Below are positions 1 to 5,372 of a DNA stretch of 9,103 bases, one piece after another (the first letter of the stretch is position 1; every line of letters starts with the position of its first letter). The translations under genes and the position numbers were made by a program. Source of the DNA: Loktanella sp. UBA3435 (GTDB taxonomy: Bacteria; Pseudomonadota; Alphaproteobacteria; Rhodobacterales; Rhodobacteraceae); NCBI GenBank assembly GCA_002378665.1, contig DFSO01000040.1:1-9103 (forward strand), given 5' to 3'. The notes beneath the pieces were generated by a model that had not been told where the DNA came from, did not search any database, and saw only the letters and a program-made list of their open reading frames with translations.

Positions 1-41
1 GGGAGTTACAGTCCCCTGCCACACCTTGCGGCCTGTCGCCC
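1..41 (-). tRNA. partial tRNA, probably tRNA-Tyr (GTA), 5' half only
   Basis: On the minus strand a GGGGA/TCCC stem (16-12 and 4-1) encloses the 7-base loop CTGTAAC. This reads as an anticodon arm with GTA at 9-7, which decodes Tyr. A GCC/GGC pair around an AAGG-containing loop can serve as a 3-bp D arm, putting the 5' end near position 41 with GGGCGAC as acceptor strand. The 3' half (variable arm, T arm, acceptor partner) lies outside the window. The D arm is not a perfect match to the general tRNA consensus, so identity and exact 5' end are tentative. A promoter-like pair just upstream (54-80) supports a transcribed RNA here. Confidence 0.6.
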
Positions 42-53
42 AACAAGGGGCTG

Positions 54-80
54 ATTAAACGTGAGGTCGGGGGGCGTCAA
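54..80 (-). promoter_or_regulatory. promoter for the partial tRNA
   Basis: Minus strand: TTGACG (80-75), a 15-base spacer, then TTTAAT (59-54). Each hexamer matches five of six bases of the sigma-70 consensus. The start of transcription would fall about 6-8 bases before the inferred tRNA 5' end at 41, as expected for a tRNA gene. The short spacer is the weak point. Confidence 0.45.
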
Positions 81-108
81 CCGTAAAATGCTGATATTTG
101 CGTGGTCC

Positions 109-137
109 TTCACAGGAGGTGCAAACTAGGCTATCGC
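109..137 (+). promoter_or_regulatory. possible rlmB promoter
   Basis: TTCACA (109-114, five of six to TTGACA), a 17-base spacer and TATCGC (132-137, three of six). It lies 46 bases before the rlmB start and in the only gap between rlmB and the divergent tRNA. The -10 match is weak, so this is tentative. Confidence 0.25.
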
Positions 138-182
138 GGGGCAAATTTCGCAGGTGTTCTGCGTGCAAAAGGATGATGTGAG

Positions 183-962
183 ATGGAAAAGCCAAAGTGG
201 GTGATCGAAAAAGAACAAGCCAAGCGGCAGGCGGCCAATGAGACGGTCTGGTTGTTTGGTCTGCACGCGGTGCGCGATGCGCTTTTGAACCCGAACCGCG
301 CACGGATTCGCCTCGTTGTGACACGTAACGCCTTGGAAAAACTGGGCGATGCGGTTGCACAAAGCGGGATGGAGCCCGAGATTTCTGATCCACGCAAATT
401 CGCAGCCCCCCTTGATCCGCAAAACGTGCACCAAGGGGCCGCTTTGGAGGTCAAACCGCTCGATTGGGGCAGTCTTGAAGACGTGGCTTTGCGTGCAGGC
501 ACCACAGCGCCCCGCGTTGTTTTGCTCGACCGCGTGACTGATCCGCATAACGTAGGTGCGATTCTGCGTTCTGCCGAAGTGTTTGGTGCACAGGCCGTGA
601 TCGCCGTGCAGCGGCATTCTGCGCCCGAAACAGGGGCTTTGGCGAAAACCGCCAGTGGTGCGCTAGAGCGCCAGCCTTATTTGCGGGTGCGCAACCTTGC
701 CGACGCGATGATCGCGCTCAAAGGCATGGGTTATCTCGTGCTTGGCCTTGATGGAGAGGCCGAGATGACGATTGACCAAGCGGTAGAAGGTAAACGTGAC
801 CGTGCCATCGCCCTTGTGATGGGGGCAGAAGGGCCGGGTTTGCGTGAGAAAACCTTGGAAACCTGCGATGCCTTGGTGCGAATTGACGCAGCAGGCGGAT
901 TTGGATCGCTCAACGTCTCAAATGCGGCCGCCGTGGCCCTATATGCTGCCAGAGGTCAGTAA
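183..962 (+). CDS. rlmB: 23S rRNA 2'-O-methyltransferase, RlmB/TrmH (SpoU) family
   Basis: This 259-residue cytoplasmic enzyme is predicted to transfer a methyl group from SAM to a ribose 2'-OH, in RlmB the G2251 position of 23S rRNA. Residues about 22-97 form the SpoU substrate-binding domain (FGLHAV at 25-30, VHQGAALEV at 82-90). The C-terminal SPOUT knot domain carries all three family motifs: DPHNVGAILR (120-129), LVMGAEGPGL (211-220) and SLNVSNAAAVALY (242-254). Length is close to that of E. coli RlmB. The ATG at 183 is preceded by AAGGA at 170-174. The gene lies 12 bases before the zinc-ribbon gene at 975 and probably shares its transcript. The family is certain; the exact target nucleotide (RlmB versus another TrmH-type enzyme) is inferred from overall similarity. 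Confidence 0.85.
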   Translation: MEKPKWVIEKEQAKRQAANETVWLFGLHAVRDALLNPNRARIRLVVTRNALEKLGDAVAQSGMEPEISDPRKFAAPLDPQNVHQGAALEVKPLDWGSLEDVALRAGTTAPRVVLLDRVTDPHNVGAILRSAEVFGAQAVIAVQRHSAPETGALAKTASGALERQPYLRVRNLADAMIALKGMGYLVLGLDGEAEMTIDQAVEGKRDRAIALVMGAEGPGLREKTLETCDALVRIDAAGGFGSLNVSNAAAVALYAARGQ

Positions 963-974
963 GGACGAGAGACA

Positions 975-1286
975 ATGCCCGCAATAAAAGTTGCAACATG
1001 CTGTTATTGCGGGACCAAAGCCGCGCTCGTTCTGACGGGCAAAGTGAGCCACGAATTAAGCTGCGGCAGTTGCGGTGCGCCGCTGAGCAAGCTCAAAATG
1101 TTACCAAAACAGGTGGCTGCCGCACCAAGCCAAGAGCGACCCTTGTCGTTTTCGCATCCTGTTGGGCCCTCTTCAAAACGCGATAAAAAGCAACGTAACA
1201 AGCCCAAGAAGAAAAGCAAATTCAGATACTTGGGGCGTAAGGCGATGGAAGAAGTCTGGGATGTTGTCGAAGATATTTTCGACTGA
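975..1286 (+). CDS. small zinc-ribbon protein with basic linker, unknown function
   Basis: This is a 103-residue protein I do not recognise by name. The N-terminus has two CxxC knuckles, C9/C12 and C30/C33, separated by 17 residues: the arrangement of a one-zinc ribbon. A proline/serine-rich middle (50-67) leads to a strongly basic stretch (69-84, mostly Lys and Arg). The protein ends in an acidic amphipathic tail (about 91-103, EEVWDVVEDIFD). There is no signal peptide or membrane segment, so it is probably cytoplasmic. A ribosome site (AAGGACGAGAG) overlaps the rlmB stop codon, and the 12-base gap implies co-transcription with rlmB. A ribbon plus basic stretch beside an rRNA methyltransferase suggests RNA or ribosome contact, but this is inference from layout only. 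Confidence 0.75.
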   Translation: MPAIKVATCCYCGTKAALVLTGKVSHELSCGSCGAPLSKLKMLPKQVAAAPSQERPLSFSHPVGPSSKRDKKQRNKPKKKSKFRYLGRKAMEEVWDVVEDIFD

Positions 1287-1382
1287 AACAATTAGCGCAC
1301 TCTGGTCACAGCTTGGCGAGGGGGCTTGGTTTTTCTGATTTCTGGGCGCATTTTAGGTTCAACCCGAAATGAGGAGACGCCG

Positions 1383-1832
1383 ATGTTCACCCGCCGCACA
1401 GTTTTGGCCAGTTTGGCCGCGACACCATTTTTTGTCAGCACCGCTTTTGCGGCCTCGCCCGAGGTATTTGTCGTCGATGGCATTGCCATCAACGGATACG
1501 ATCCCGTGGCCTATTTTGACCAAAGCGCCCCTGTTGAGGGCTCCCGCGATCATGCTCTCATGTGGAAAGGCGCTTATTGGCATTTTAGCAGCGCCGAAAA
1601 CATGACGAAATTTGAAGCCAACCCAGAGGCTTACGCGCCACAATACGGCGGCTATTGTGCCTATGCGGCGTCCAAGGGGGCCGTTGCAAAGACAGTGCCT
1701 GAGGCTTGGACCGTTTACGAAGGTAAGCTCTACCTTAATTATTCCGACCAGGTGCGTGGGGTTTGGTCGCAAGATATCCCTGCAAATATTGCGCTTGCTG
1801 ACGCCAATTGGCCCGCAATTTTAGACAAGTAA
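1383..1832 (+). CDS. exported YHS-domain protein
   Basis: This 149-residue protein begins with an export signal: TRR at 3-5, a hydrophobic core to about residue 18, and cleavage probably after STAFA (residue 23). TRRTVLA resembles a twin-arginine signal, so Tat export is possible. The mature part matches the YHS-domain family: INGYDPVAYF (36-45), W61 and W66, PQYGGYCAYA (86-95) and the C-terminal LADANWPAI. Relatives are annotated as YHS '(seleno)proteins'. Here Cys92 in YGGYC occupies the reactive position. The function is unproven; metal or redox chemistry in the periplasm is plausible. I chose ATG 1383, not the in-frame ATG 1326, because GAGGAG (1371-1376) sits six bases before it and the signal peptide starts there. 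Confidence 0.85.
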   Translation: MFTRRTVLASLAATPFFVSTAFAASPEVFVVDGIAINGYDPVAYFDQSAPVEGSRDHALMWKGAYWHFSSAENMTKFEANPEAYAPQYGGYCAYAASKGAVAKTVPEAWTVYEGKLYLNYSDQVRGVWSQDIPANIALADANWPAILDK

Positions 1833-1865
1833 GTTAACGGGTCGTTCACGATTTCCTGAGTAGTC

Positions 1866-1893
1866 TTGGAACCAGTCGGCCCGCACCTATATC
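1866..1893 (+). promoter_or_regulatory. possible promoter of the leader or small RNA
   Basis: TTGGAA (1866-1871), a 16-base spacer and TATATC (1888-1893); each hexamer matches four of six sigma-70 consensus bases. Transcription would begin near 1899-1901 and reach the terminator at 1955-1987, giving an RNA of about 88 bases. The -35 is part of TTGGAAC, which recurs at 1912-1918. Confidence 0.4.
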
Positions 1894-1898
1894 AGGTT

Positions 1899-1987
1899 GA
1901 GGAGACGCATTTTGGAACAATGCACTTCGACGATCAGTCCCTCGTTCCAACACTGCGCCCAGATTTCGGTCTGGGCGCTTCTTTTTT
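1899..1987 (+). ncRNA. candidate structured leader or small RNA upstream of the CoA-binding gene
   Basis: This interval lies between a promoter-like element and an intrinsic terminator. GCATT (1907-1911) and AATGC (1919-1923) form a 5-bp hairpin whose complete 7-base loop TTGGAAC (1912-1918) is perfectly complementary to GTTCCAA (1944-1950). This allows a pseudoknot, or a competing 7-bp helix. GAGG (1899-1902) can also pair with CCTC (1940-1943). I do not recognise a known riboswitch class. The downstream gene starts 25 bases after the T-run, too close for a full separate promoter, so the terminator may act as an attenuator. The alternative is simply the 3' end of the YHS transcript. Confidence 0.35.
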
Positions 1988-2025
1988 CCAACTTTTTGCT
2001 TAAGTTCATCCCATGTCAAATTTAG
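1912..2025 (+). CDS. possible leader ORF, 37 codons, TTG start
   Basis: GAGGAG (1899-1904) stands seven bases before a TTG at 1912. The 11-base context TGAGGAGACGC is identical to the ribosome site of the YHS gene (1370-1380). The reading frame runs 37 codons to TAG at 2023-2025, overlapping the CoA-binding start at 2013. The predicted peptide has a hydrophobic C-terminal half (VWALLF, FLLKFI), so it could be a small membrane peptide or a translated leader. A second frame, ATG 1920 to TAA 2003 (27 codons), ends 9 bases before 2013. The terminator lies inside both frames. No homology is known to me, so chance is a real possibility. Confidence 0.2.
   Translation: MEQCTSTISPSFQHCAQISVWALLFSNFLLKFIPCQI
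1955..1987 (+). terminator. intrinsic terminator or attenuator
   Basis: A perfect 9-bp stem, GCGCCCAGA (1955-1963) with TCTGGGCGC (1970-1978), encloses a 6-base loop and is followed by TTCTTTTTT (1979-1987). It would end the transcript of the YHS gene or of the leader RNA, and lies only 25 bases before the next gene start. Confidence 0.85.
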
Positions 2026-2432
2026 ATACCCAAATCACTGCGATTCTGAACCGTAGTAAAACCATCGCCATTGTTGGATTTTCCGCTAACCCTGATCGCG
2101 CAAGCCACGGCGTCGCCAAGTTTTGGGCCGATCGCGGCGCGCGGGTGATTGGCATCAATCCCGGGCTGGCGGGGCAGGATTTCTTTGATGAAACCGTCGT
2201 GGCTACGATTGCAGACTTACCAGATGGCGTTGATATGATCGATGTTTTCAGGCAGTCAGACGCGGTTGCTGGCATTGTCGATGCGGCGCTCGTGCGGTTC
2301 GACACCTTGCCAACCATCTGGCTGCAACTTGGCGTGCAAGACGATTTGGCGGCGGCAAAGGCCACGGCGCGGGGTGTTGATGTGATTACAAACCGCTGCC
2401 CAAAGATCGAGGCACGCAGGCTCGGGATCTAG
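2013..2432 (+). CDS. CoA-binding (YccU-type) protein
   Basis: This 139-residue single-domain Rossmann-fold protein belongs to the CoA-binding family related to the N-terminal domain of succinyl-CoA synthetase alpha. The family pattern is clear: KTIAIVGFSANPDRASHGVA (16-35), INPG (48-51), VDMIDVFR (73-80), WLQLGV (103-108) and the C-terminal NRCPKIE (127-133). Relatives bind CoA, but the physiological reaction is not established. The ATG at 2013 gives the normal family length, yet no clear Shine-Dalgarno precedes it (TTAAGTTCATCCC). A strong terminator ends 25 bases upstream, so expression may depend on read-through or on coupling to a leader ORF. Its stop codon overlaps that of convergent hisE through a shared CTAG. 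Confidence 0.85.
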   Translation: MSNLDTQITAILNRSKTIAIVGFSANPDRASHGVAKFWADRGARVIGINPGLAGQDFFDETVVATIADLPDGVDMIDVFRQSDAVAGIVDAALVRFDTLPTIWLQLGVQDDLAAAKATARGVDVITNRCPKIEARRLGI

Positions 2433-2734
2433 CGCGAGGCTTTTTCCGCGATACCTGATTGGCTTTGACGCTTGTCCAGAACGGCCATGACATCCGACAA
2501 TGGCACCTCAGCTGCGGCAAGCATGACCATCAAGTGGTAAAGCACATCAGCCGCCTCAGATGTCAGCCCTTCTTTGTCGCCCTTCACGGCGTCAATAATC
2601 GCCTCAACAGCCTCTTCGCCAAACTTCTCGGCGCATTTATCCACGCCTTTGGACAGCAGTTTTGCGGTCCAGCTGCTCTCAGGGTCAGCCAATTTGCGTG
2701 AGGCGATGATGGTCTCAAGATCGTCTAGGGTCAT
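2429..2734 (-). CDS. hisE: phosphoribosyl-ATP pyrophosphatase
   Basis: This 101-residue stand-alone HisE catalyses the second histidine step, hydrolysing phosphoribosyl-ATP to phosphoribosyl-AMP and pyrophosphate in the cytoplasm. It shows the MazG-like alpha-helical signature: SSWTAKLLSKG (20-30), the acidic metal-binding stretch KFGEEAVEAIIDA (37-49) and SEAADVLYHLMVML (59-72). Conserved acidic residues are E40, E41, E44, E60 and D63. It is not fused to HisI, unlike the bifunctional enterobacterial form. The ATG overlaps the hisF stop codon as ATGA (2731-2734), so translation is coupled and it is the last gene of hisA-hisF-hisE. Its stop codon shares CTAG (2429-2432) with the convergent CoA-binding gene, leaving no room for a terminator. 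Confidence 0.95.
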   Translation of the reverse strand: MTLDDLETIIASRKLADPESSWTAKLLSKGVDKCAEKFGEEAVEAIIDAVKGDKEGLTSEAADVLYHLMVMLAAAEVPLSDVMAVLDKRQSQSGIAEKASR

Positions 2735-3492
2735 GTCATCCTCACGGGTACGCCAGCAGCGTTCATATGGGCTTTGGCCTCGGCAATAGTGAAGGTGCCA
2801 AAGTGGAAGATTGACGCGGCCAGCACGGCAGATGCGCCGCCGATTGTGACGCCCTCAACAAGATGCTCAAGCGTACCAACGCCACCAGAAGCGATGACAG
2901 GCACATCCACGGCGTCAGAAATCGCGCGGGTCAGTGGCAGGTTGAAGCCCGATTTTGTGCCATCACGGTCCATCGAGGTCAGCAGGATTTCACCCGCACC
3001 TTTTGCAACAACTGTGCGCGCAAATTCCACGGCATCAATGCCCGTCGCGCGACGTCCGCCATGGGTGAAAATTTCCCACTTTCCGGGGGCGACAGTTTTG
3101 GCATCAATCGCCACGACTATACATTGGCTACCAAACCGCATCGCGGCCTCGGCAACCACATTCGGATCAGCGACAGCGGCGGAGTTGAAACTCACCTTAT
3201 CGGCGCCCGCTAACAACAAATCGCGCACATCGTGATGCGTACGCACGCCACCACCAATGGTCAGCGGCATGAAGCATTGTTCGGCTGTCCGCGTCGCCAG
3301 ATCAAACATGGTGCCACGGTTTTCATGTGTGGCCTTGATATCAAGGAACACCAGCTCGTCAGCGCCAGCCGCATTATAGGCAATCGCCTGTTCAACAGGG
3401 TCGCCCGCGTCGATCAGATCAACAAAGTTCACGCCTTTCACAGTGCGCCCTTCGGCGACGTCAAGGCAGGGGATGATGCGGGTTTTCAGCAT
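2731..3492 (-). CDS. hisF: imidazole glycerol phosphate synthase, cyclase subunit
   Basis: This 253-residue (beta/alpha)8 barrel uses ammonia channelled from HisH to convert PRFAR into imidazole glycerol phosphate and AICAR. The catalytic aspartates are present: D11 in IPCLDV and D130 in VVAIDAK. Other family motifs are LTIGGGVRT (77-85), GADKVSFNSAA (96-106), MDRDGTKSGFNL (174-185) and PVIASGGVG (198-206), the phosphate-binding loops. Length is normal for HisF. The start lies one base after the hisA stop codon (3494-3496) and the end overlaps hisE by four bases. Its partner HisH is encoded about 3 kb away in the hisB-hisH-glsA block, so the two subunits come from separate transcription units. 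Confidence 0.97.
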   Translation of the reverse strand: MLKTRIIPCLDVAEGRTVKGVNFVDLIDAGDPVEQAIAYNAAGADELVFLDIKATHENRGTMFDLATRTAEQCFMPLTIGGGVRTHHDVRDLLLAGADKVSFNSAAVADPNVVAEAAMRFGSQCIVVAIDAKTVAPGKWEIFTHGGRRATGIDAVEFARTVVAKGAGEILLTSMDRDGTKSGFNLPLTRAISDAVDVPVIASGGVGTLEHLVEGVTIGGASAVLAASIFHFGTFTIAEAKAHMNAAGVPVRMT

Positions 3493-3493
3493 G

Positions 3494-4210
3494 CTATTTC
3501 AGTAGCGCGAGAGCAGCGGCAAGGTCAATCGCCCCGTCATAAAGCGCCCGACCTGAAATCGCGCCAGAGATCACACCAGTTGCTTTCAGCGCAGTAAGAT
3601 CATCCATCGACGACACACCACCAGAGGCAATCACAGGAATGTTGACCGCACGCGCGAGGGCGGCTGTGGCGTCGATATTTGGGCCTTTCATCGCCCCGTC
3701 ACGCAGGATGTCGGTGTAGATGATGGCCGCAATGCCTGCGTCCTCGAATTGCTTTGCGAGGTCGACGACTTGGATGTCGGTTTCTTCGGCCCAGCCGCGT
3801 GTCGCGACAAATCCGTTACGGGCGTCTAAGCCTACGGCGACTTTACCCGGAAACTCACGCGCCGCTTCGCGCACAAGATCAGGGTTCTCGACAGCCACTG
3901 TGCCAAGGATGACGCGGGCGAGACCCTTATCAATCCAGCGCTCAATCGTTTTCATATCGCGGATACCGCCGCCTAGCTGGGCAGGGACGGGGCAGGCCTT
4001 AAGGATCGCCTCAACAGGGGCCGCGTTCACAGGCTCACCCGCAAATGCACCGTTGAGGTCGACAAGGTGCAACCATTCGCAGCCAGCCTCAACGAACAGA
4101 CGCGCTTGGGCCGCTGGATCGTCGTTAAAGACCGTCGTTTGATCCATATCCCCATGCACAAGGCGCACAGCGTTGCCGTCTTTGAGGTCGATTGCGGGGT
4201 AAAGGATCAT
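3494..4210 (-). CDS. hisA: phosphoribosylformimino-5-aminoimidazole carboxamide ribotide isomerase
   Basis: This 238-residue (beta/alpha)8 barrel catalyses the Amadori-type isomerisation of ProFAR to PRFAR, the substrate of HisH-HisF. The N-terminus MILYPAIDLKDG carries catalytic D8, and D129 in VGLDARNG is the second catalytic aspartate. QLGGGIRD (78-85), YTDILRDGAMKGPN (165-178) and PVIASGGVSS (192-201) are the phosphate-binding and active-site loops. The frame is open for 45 further codons upstream (to 4345), but that extension lacks family similarity. ATG 4210 has AGGAAA seven bases or so before it and gives the standard length. It is the first gene of hisA-hisF-hisE and has its own upstream region. 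Confidence 0.96.
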   Translation of the reverse strand: MILYPAIDLKDGNAVRLVHGDMDQTTVFNDDPAAQARLFVEAGCEWLHLVDLNGAFAGEPVNAAPVEAILKACPVPAQLGGGIRDMKTIERWIDKGLARVILGTVAVENPDLVREAAREFPGKVAVGLDARNGFVATRGWAEETDIQVVDLAKQFEDAGIAAIIYTDILRDGAMKGPNIDATAALARAVNIPVIASGGVSSMDDLTALKATGVISGAISGRALYDGAIDLAAALALLK

Positions 4211-4241
4211 GGGGTTTCCTATCGTTGCAGAGGTTAAGGGC

Positions 4242-4269
4242 TTTATGCATAGCGGGCACAAGATTGCAA
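4242..4269 (-). promoter_or_regulatory. possible hisAFE promoter
   Basis: Minus strand: TTGCAA (4269-4264), a 16-base spacer and CATAAA (4247-4242), each four of six to sigma-70 consensus, 32 bases before the hisA start. A 7-bp inverted repeat, CGTTGCA (4223-4229) and TGCAACG (4265-4271), brackets the -10 and could be an operator. This supports hisAFE as a separate transcription unit. Confidence 0.35.
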
Positions 4270-4286
4270 CGGACCCAACGTTAGAC

Positions 4287-4300
4287 TTGATTGGAATCAC
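4287..4300. promoter_or_regulatory. FNR-type binding site
   Basis: TTGAT-TGGA-ATCAC matches nine of the ten fixed bases of the FNR/FnrL box TTGAT-N4-ATCAA. It lies between the divergent hisA and DUF2147 genes, centred 51 bases before the DUF2147 start. Its left half doubles as a -35-like TTGATT (4287-4292), 18 bases before CAATGT (4311-4316). Binding there would more likely block than activate that promoter. Its use in vivo is inferred. Confidence 0.4.
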
Positions 4301-4344
4301 AAGGGTCGGGCAATGTGGGCCATCACTCAGGGAGAGAGACAACA

Positions 4345-4734
4345 ATGAAATCTATTTTGAAAACCGCAGCGGCCTTGATCGCACTTGCTTCACCTGCATT
4401 CGCTGATCCAGCTGAGGGCACTTGGCAGACAGAGCCAGATGACGGCGCTTTCGCTTACATCACTATGGCCCCATGTGGCGCTGCGATTTGCGGCGAGATC
4501 TCGCGCACGTTCAAAGATGGCGGGACAGAGTATCAGTCCGAGAACATTGGCCGTCAGATCGTGATCAACATGGCACCAGCCGGTGACGGTTCCTATGCGG
4601 GCCAAGTTTGGCGTCCGTCCAACAACAAAACCTACACAGGCAAAATGTCGGTCAGCGGCAACGCTTTGACATTGAAAGGCTGCGTTGCTGGCGGTCTGCT
4701 GTGCTCATCGCAAAACTGGGTTCGCGTTCAGTAA
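4345..4734 (+). CDS. secreted DUF2147 protein
   Basis: This is a 129-residue periplasmic protein. Residues 1-20 are a Sec signal peptide (MKSILK basic start, hydrophobic core, ASPAFA before the cut at 20/21). The mature part fits DUF2147: GTWQTE (25-30), PCGAAICGEI (43-52), GRQIVINM (69-76), KTYTGKM (95-101), and a C-terminal LKGCVAGGLLCSSQNWVRV ending the beta-rich domain. Four cysteines (C44, C49, C113, C120) are spaced as two pairs, and disulfides are likely in the periplasm. Function is unknown, and annotations of family members do not settle it. I chose ATG 4345 over the in-frame ATG 4291 because AGGGAG (4329-4334) precedes it and the signal peptide begins there. It diverges from hisA and has an FNR-like site upstream. 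Confidence 0.85.
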   Translation: MKSILKTAAALIALASPAFADPAEGTWQTEPDDGAFAYITMAPCGAAICGEISRTFKDGGTEYQSENIGRQIVINMAPAGDGSYAGQVWRPSNNKTYTGKMSVSGNALTLKGCVAGGLLCSSQNWVRVQ

Positions 4735-4741
4735 GTAAAAC

Positions 4742-4771
4742 GAGCCTCGGGGCAGTGTCGCTCCGAGGCTC
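4742..4771. terminator. bidirectional intrinsic terminator
   Basis: GAGCCTCGG (4742-4750) pairs perfectly with CCGAGGCTC (4763-4771), extendable inward by a G-T and two G-C pairs to a loop at 4754-4759. It sits between the convergent DUF2147 and lytic transglycosylase genes. On the minus strand it is followed by a GTTTTACTT run; on the plus strand the tail AAACTTGTT is weaker. It probably serves both genes, more strongly the minus-strand one. Confidence 0.75.
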
Positions 4772-4778
4772 AAACTTG

Positions 4779-5303
4779 TTAGCCTGCACGCAGGCCTGTT
4801 TCGACCAGCTTACCTTGACGTTTCGCCTCGTAATAATAGCCGCGCGCATACCAACCAACGGCCGTCGCCTCGTCACCATTTGACAGCAACCAAGCCCCGC
4901 GCAGGTATTTCCCAGCCCACATCAGGTTTGTCTCAGCGTTCAGCAATTCGCTTGCGTCGCCCTTAAATCCCATGCCGCGCGCTGTTGCGGGCAGAATTTG
5001 CATCAAGCCGTAGTAAGGGCCATTGCGGGCGCCCGCGCGGTAGTCGCTCTCGCGTTGGATCACGCGGTGCAAAAGGCTGGCTGGGATACCGTGGATTTGG
5101 GCGTATTTGTTGACCAGAGCCCGCATCTCGGCAGTTTCACCAGGAAAGAGGGCTGGTTGGTTGCGCGGTGTATTTGGTGCAATTTGAGCGAAGTTCATGG
5201 CCGCTGTGGCCAAACCTGCATCGGGCTGAAGTGGGGTTGTGGAACAGGCGCTAAGCGCCGCGCAAAGACCAACGACAAGCGTGGCAGGTATTTTGAACGA
5301 CAT
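4779..5303 (-). CDS. lipoprotein lytic murein transglycosylase, SLT family
   Basis: This 174-residue envelope enzyme is predicted to cleave the MurNAc-GlcNAc bond of peptidoglycan with formation of a 1,6-anhydro end. A lipoprotein signal ends in LSAC (17-20), with C20 as the lipidated residue. The SLT domain starts near residue 60: HRVIQRESDY (79-88) with catalytic E85, NGPYYGLMQI (94-103), LPATARGMGF (104-113) and ETNLMWAGKYL (124-134), ending with ARGYYYEAKRQG (153-164). It is short but all core motifs are present. No obvious Shine-Dalgarno precedes the start (TTTTGGTTTTCTC), though the lipobox position supports this ATG. It lies 69 bases downstream of glsA on the same strand and may be read from the hisB promoter or from its own; no strong promoter is visible in the gap. 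Confidence 0.9.
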   Translation of the reverse strand: MSFKIPATLVVGLCAALSACSTTPLQPDAGLATAAMNFAQIAPNTPRNQPALFPGETAEMRALVNKYAQIHGIPASLLHRVIQRESDYRAGARNGPYYGLMQILPATARGMGFKGDASELLNAETNLMWAGKYLRGAWLLSNGDEATAVGWYARGYYYEAKRQGKLVETGLRAG

Positions 5304-5372
5304 GAGAAAACCAAAAGTTGTTAATTTGGGCGGACATTGTCGCGGGATTGGAAACCTGTCTAGCCAGTAAAT

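Noticed and set aside
1326..1382. Earlier ATG for the YHS protein
   Set aside because: It would place 19 polar residues before an obvious signal peptide and lacks a ribosome site; GAGGAG precedes 1383.
1899..1987. SAM-II, SAH, 6S or SRP RNA
   Set aside because: I could not match the conserved cores of these RNAs to the leader; only an unclassified hairpin and pseudoknot potential remains.
2863..4142. Long open frames on the plus strand opposite hisF and hisA
   Set aside because: They are antisense shadows of strongly conserved his genes, with no domain pattern or ribosome sites of their own.
4291..4344. Earlier ATG for the DUF2147 protein
   Set aside because: It would bury the signal peptide and overlaps the FNR-like site; AGGGAG precedes 4345.
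4211..4345. 45-codon upstream extension of the hisA frame
   Set aside because: The extension has no HisA similarity. ATG 4210 has a good ribosome site and yields the canonical MILYPAIDLKDG start; the region instead holds promoter elements.
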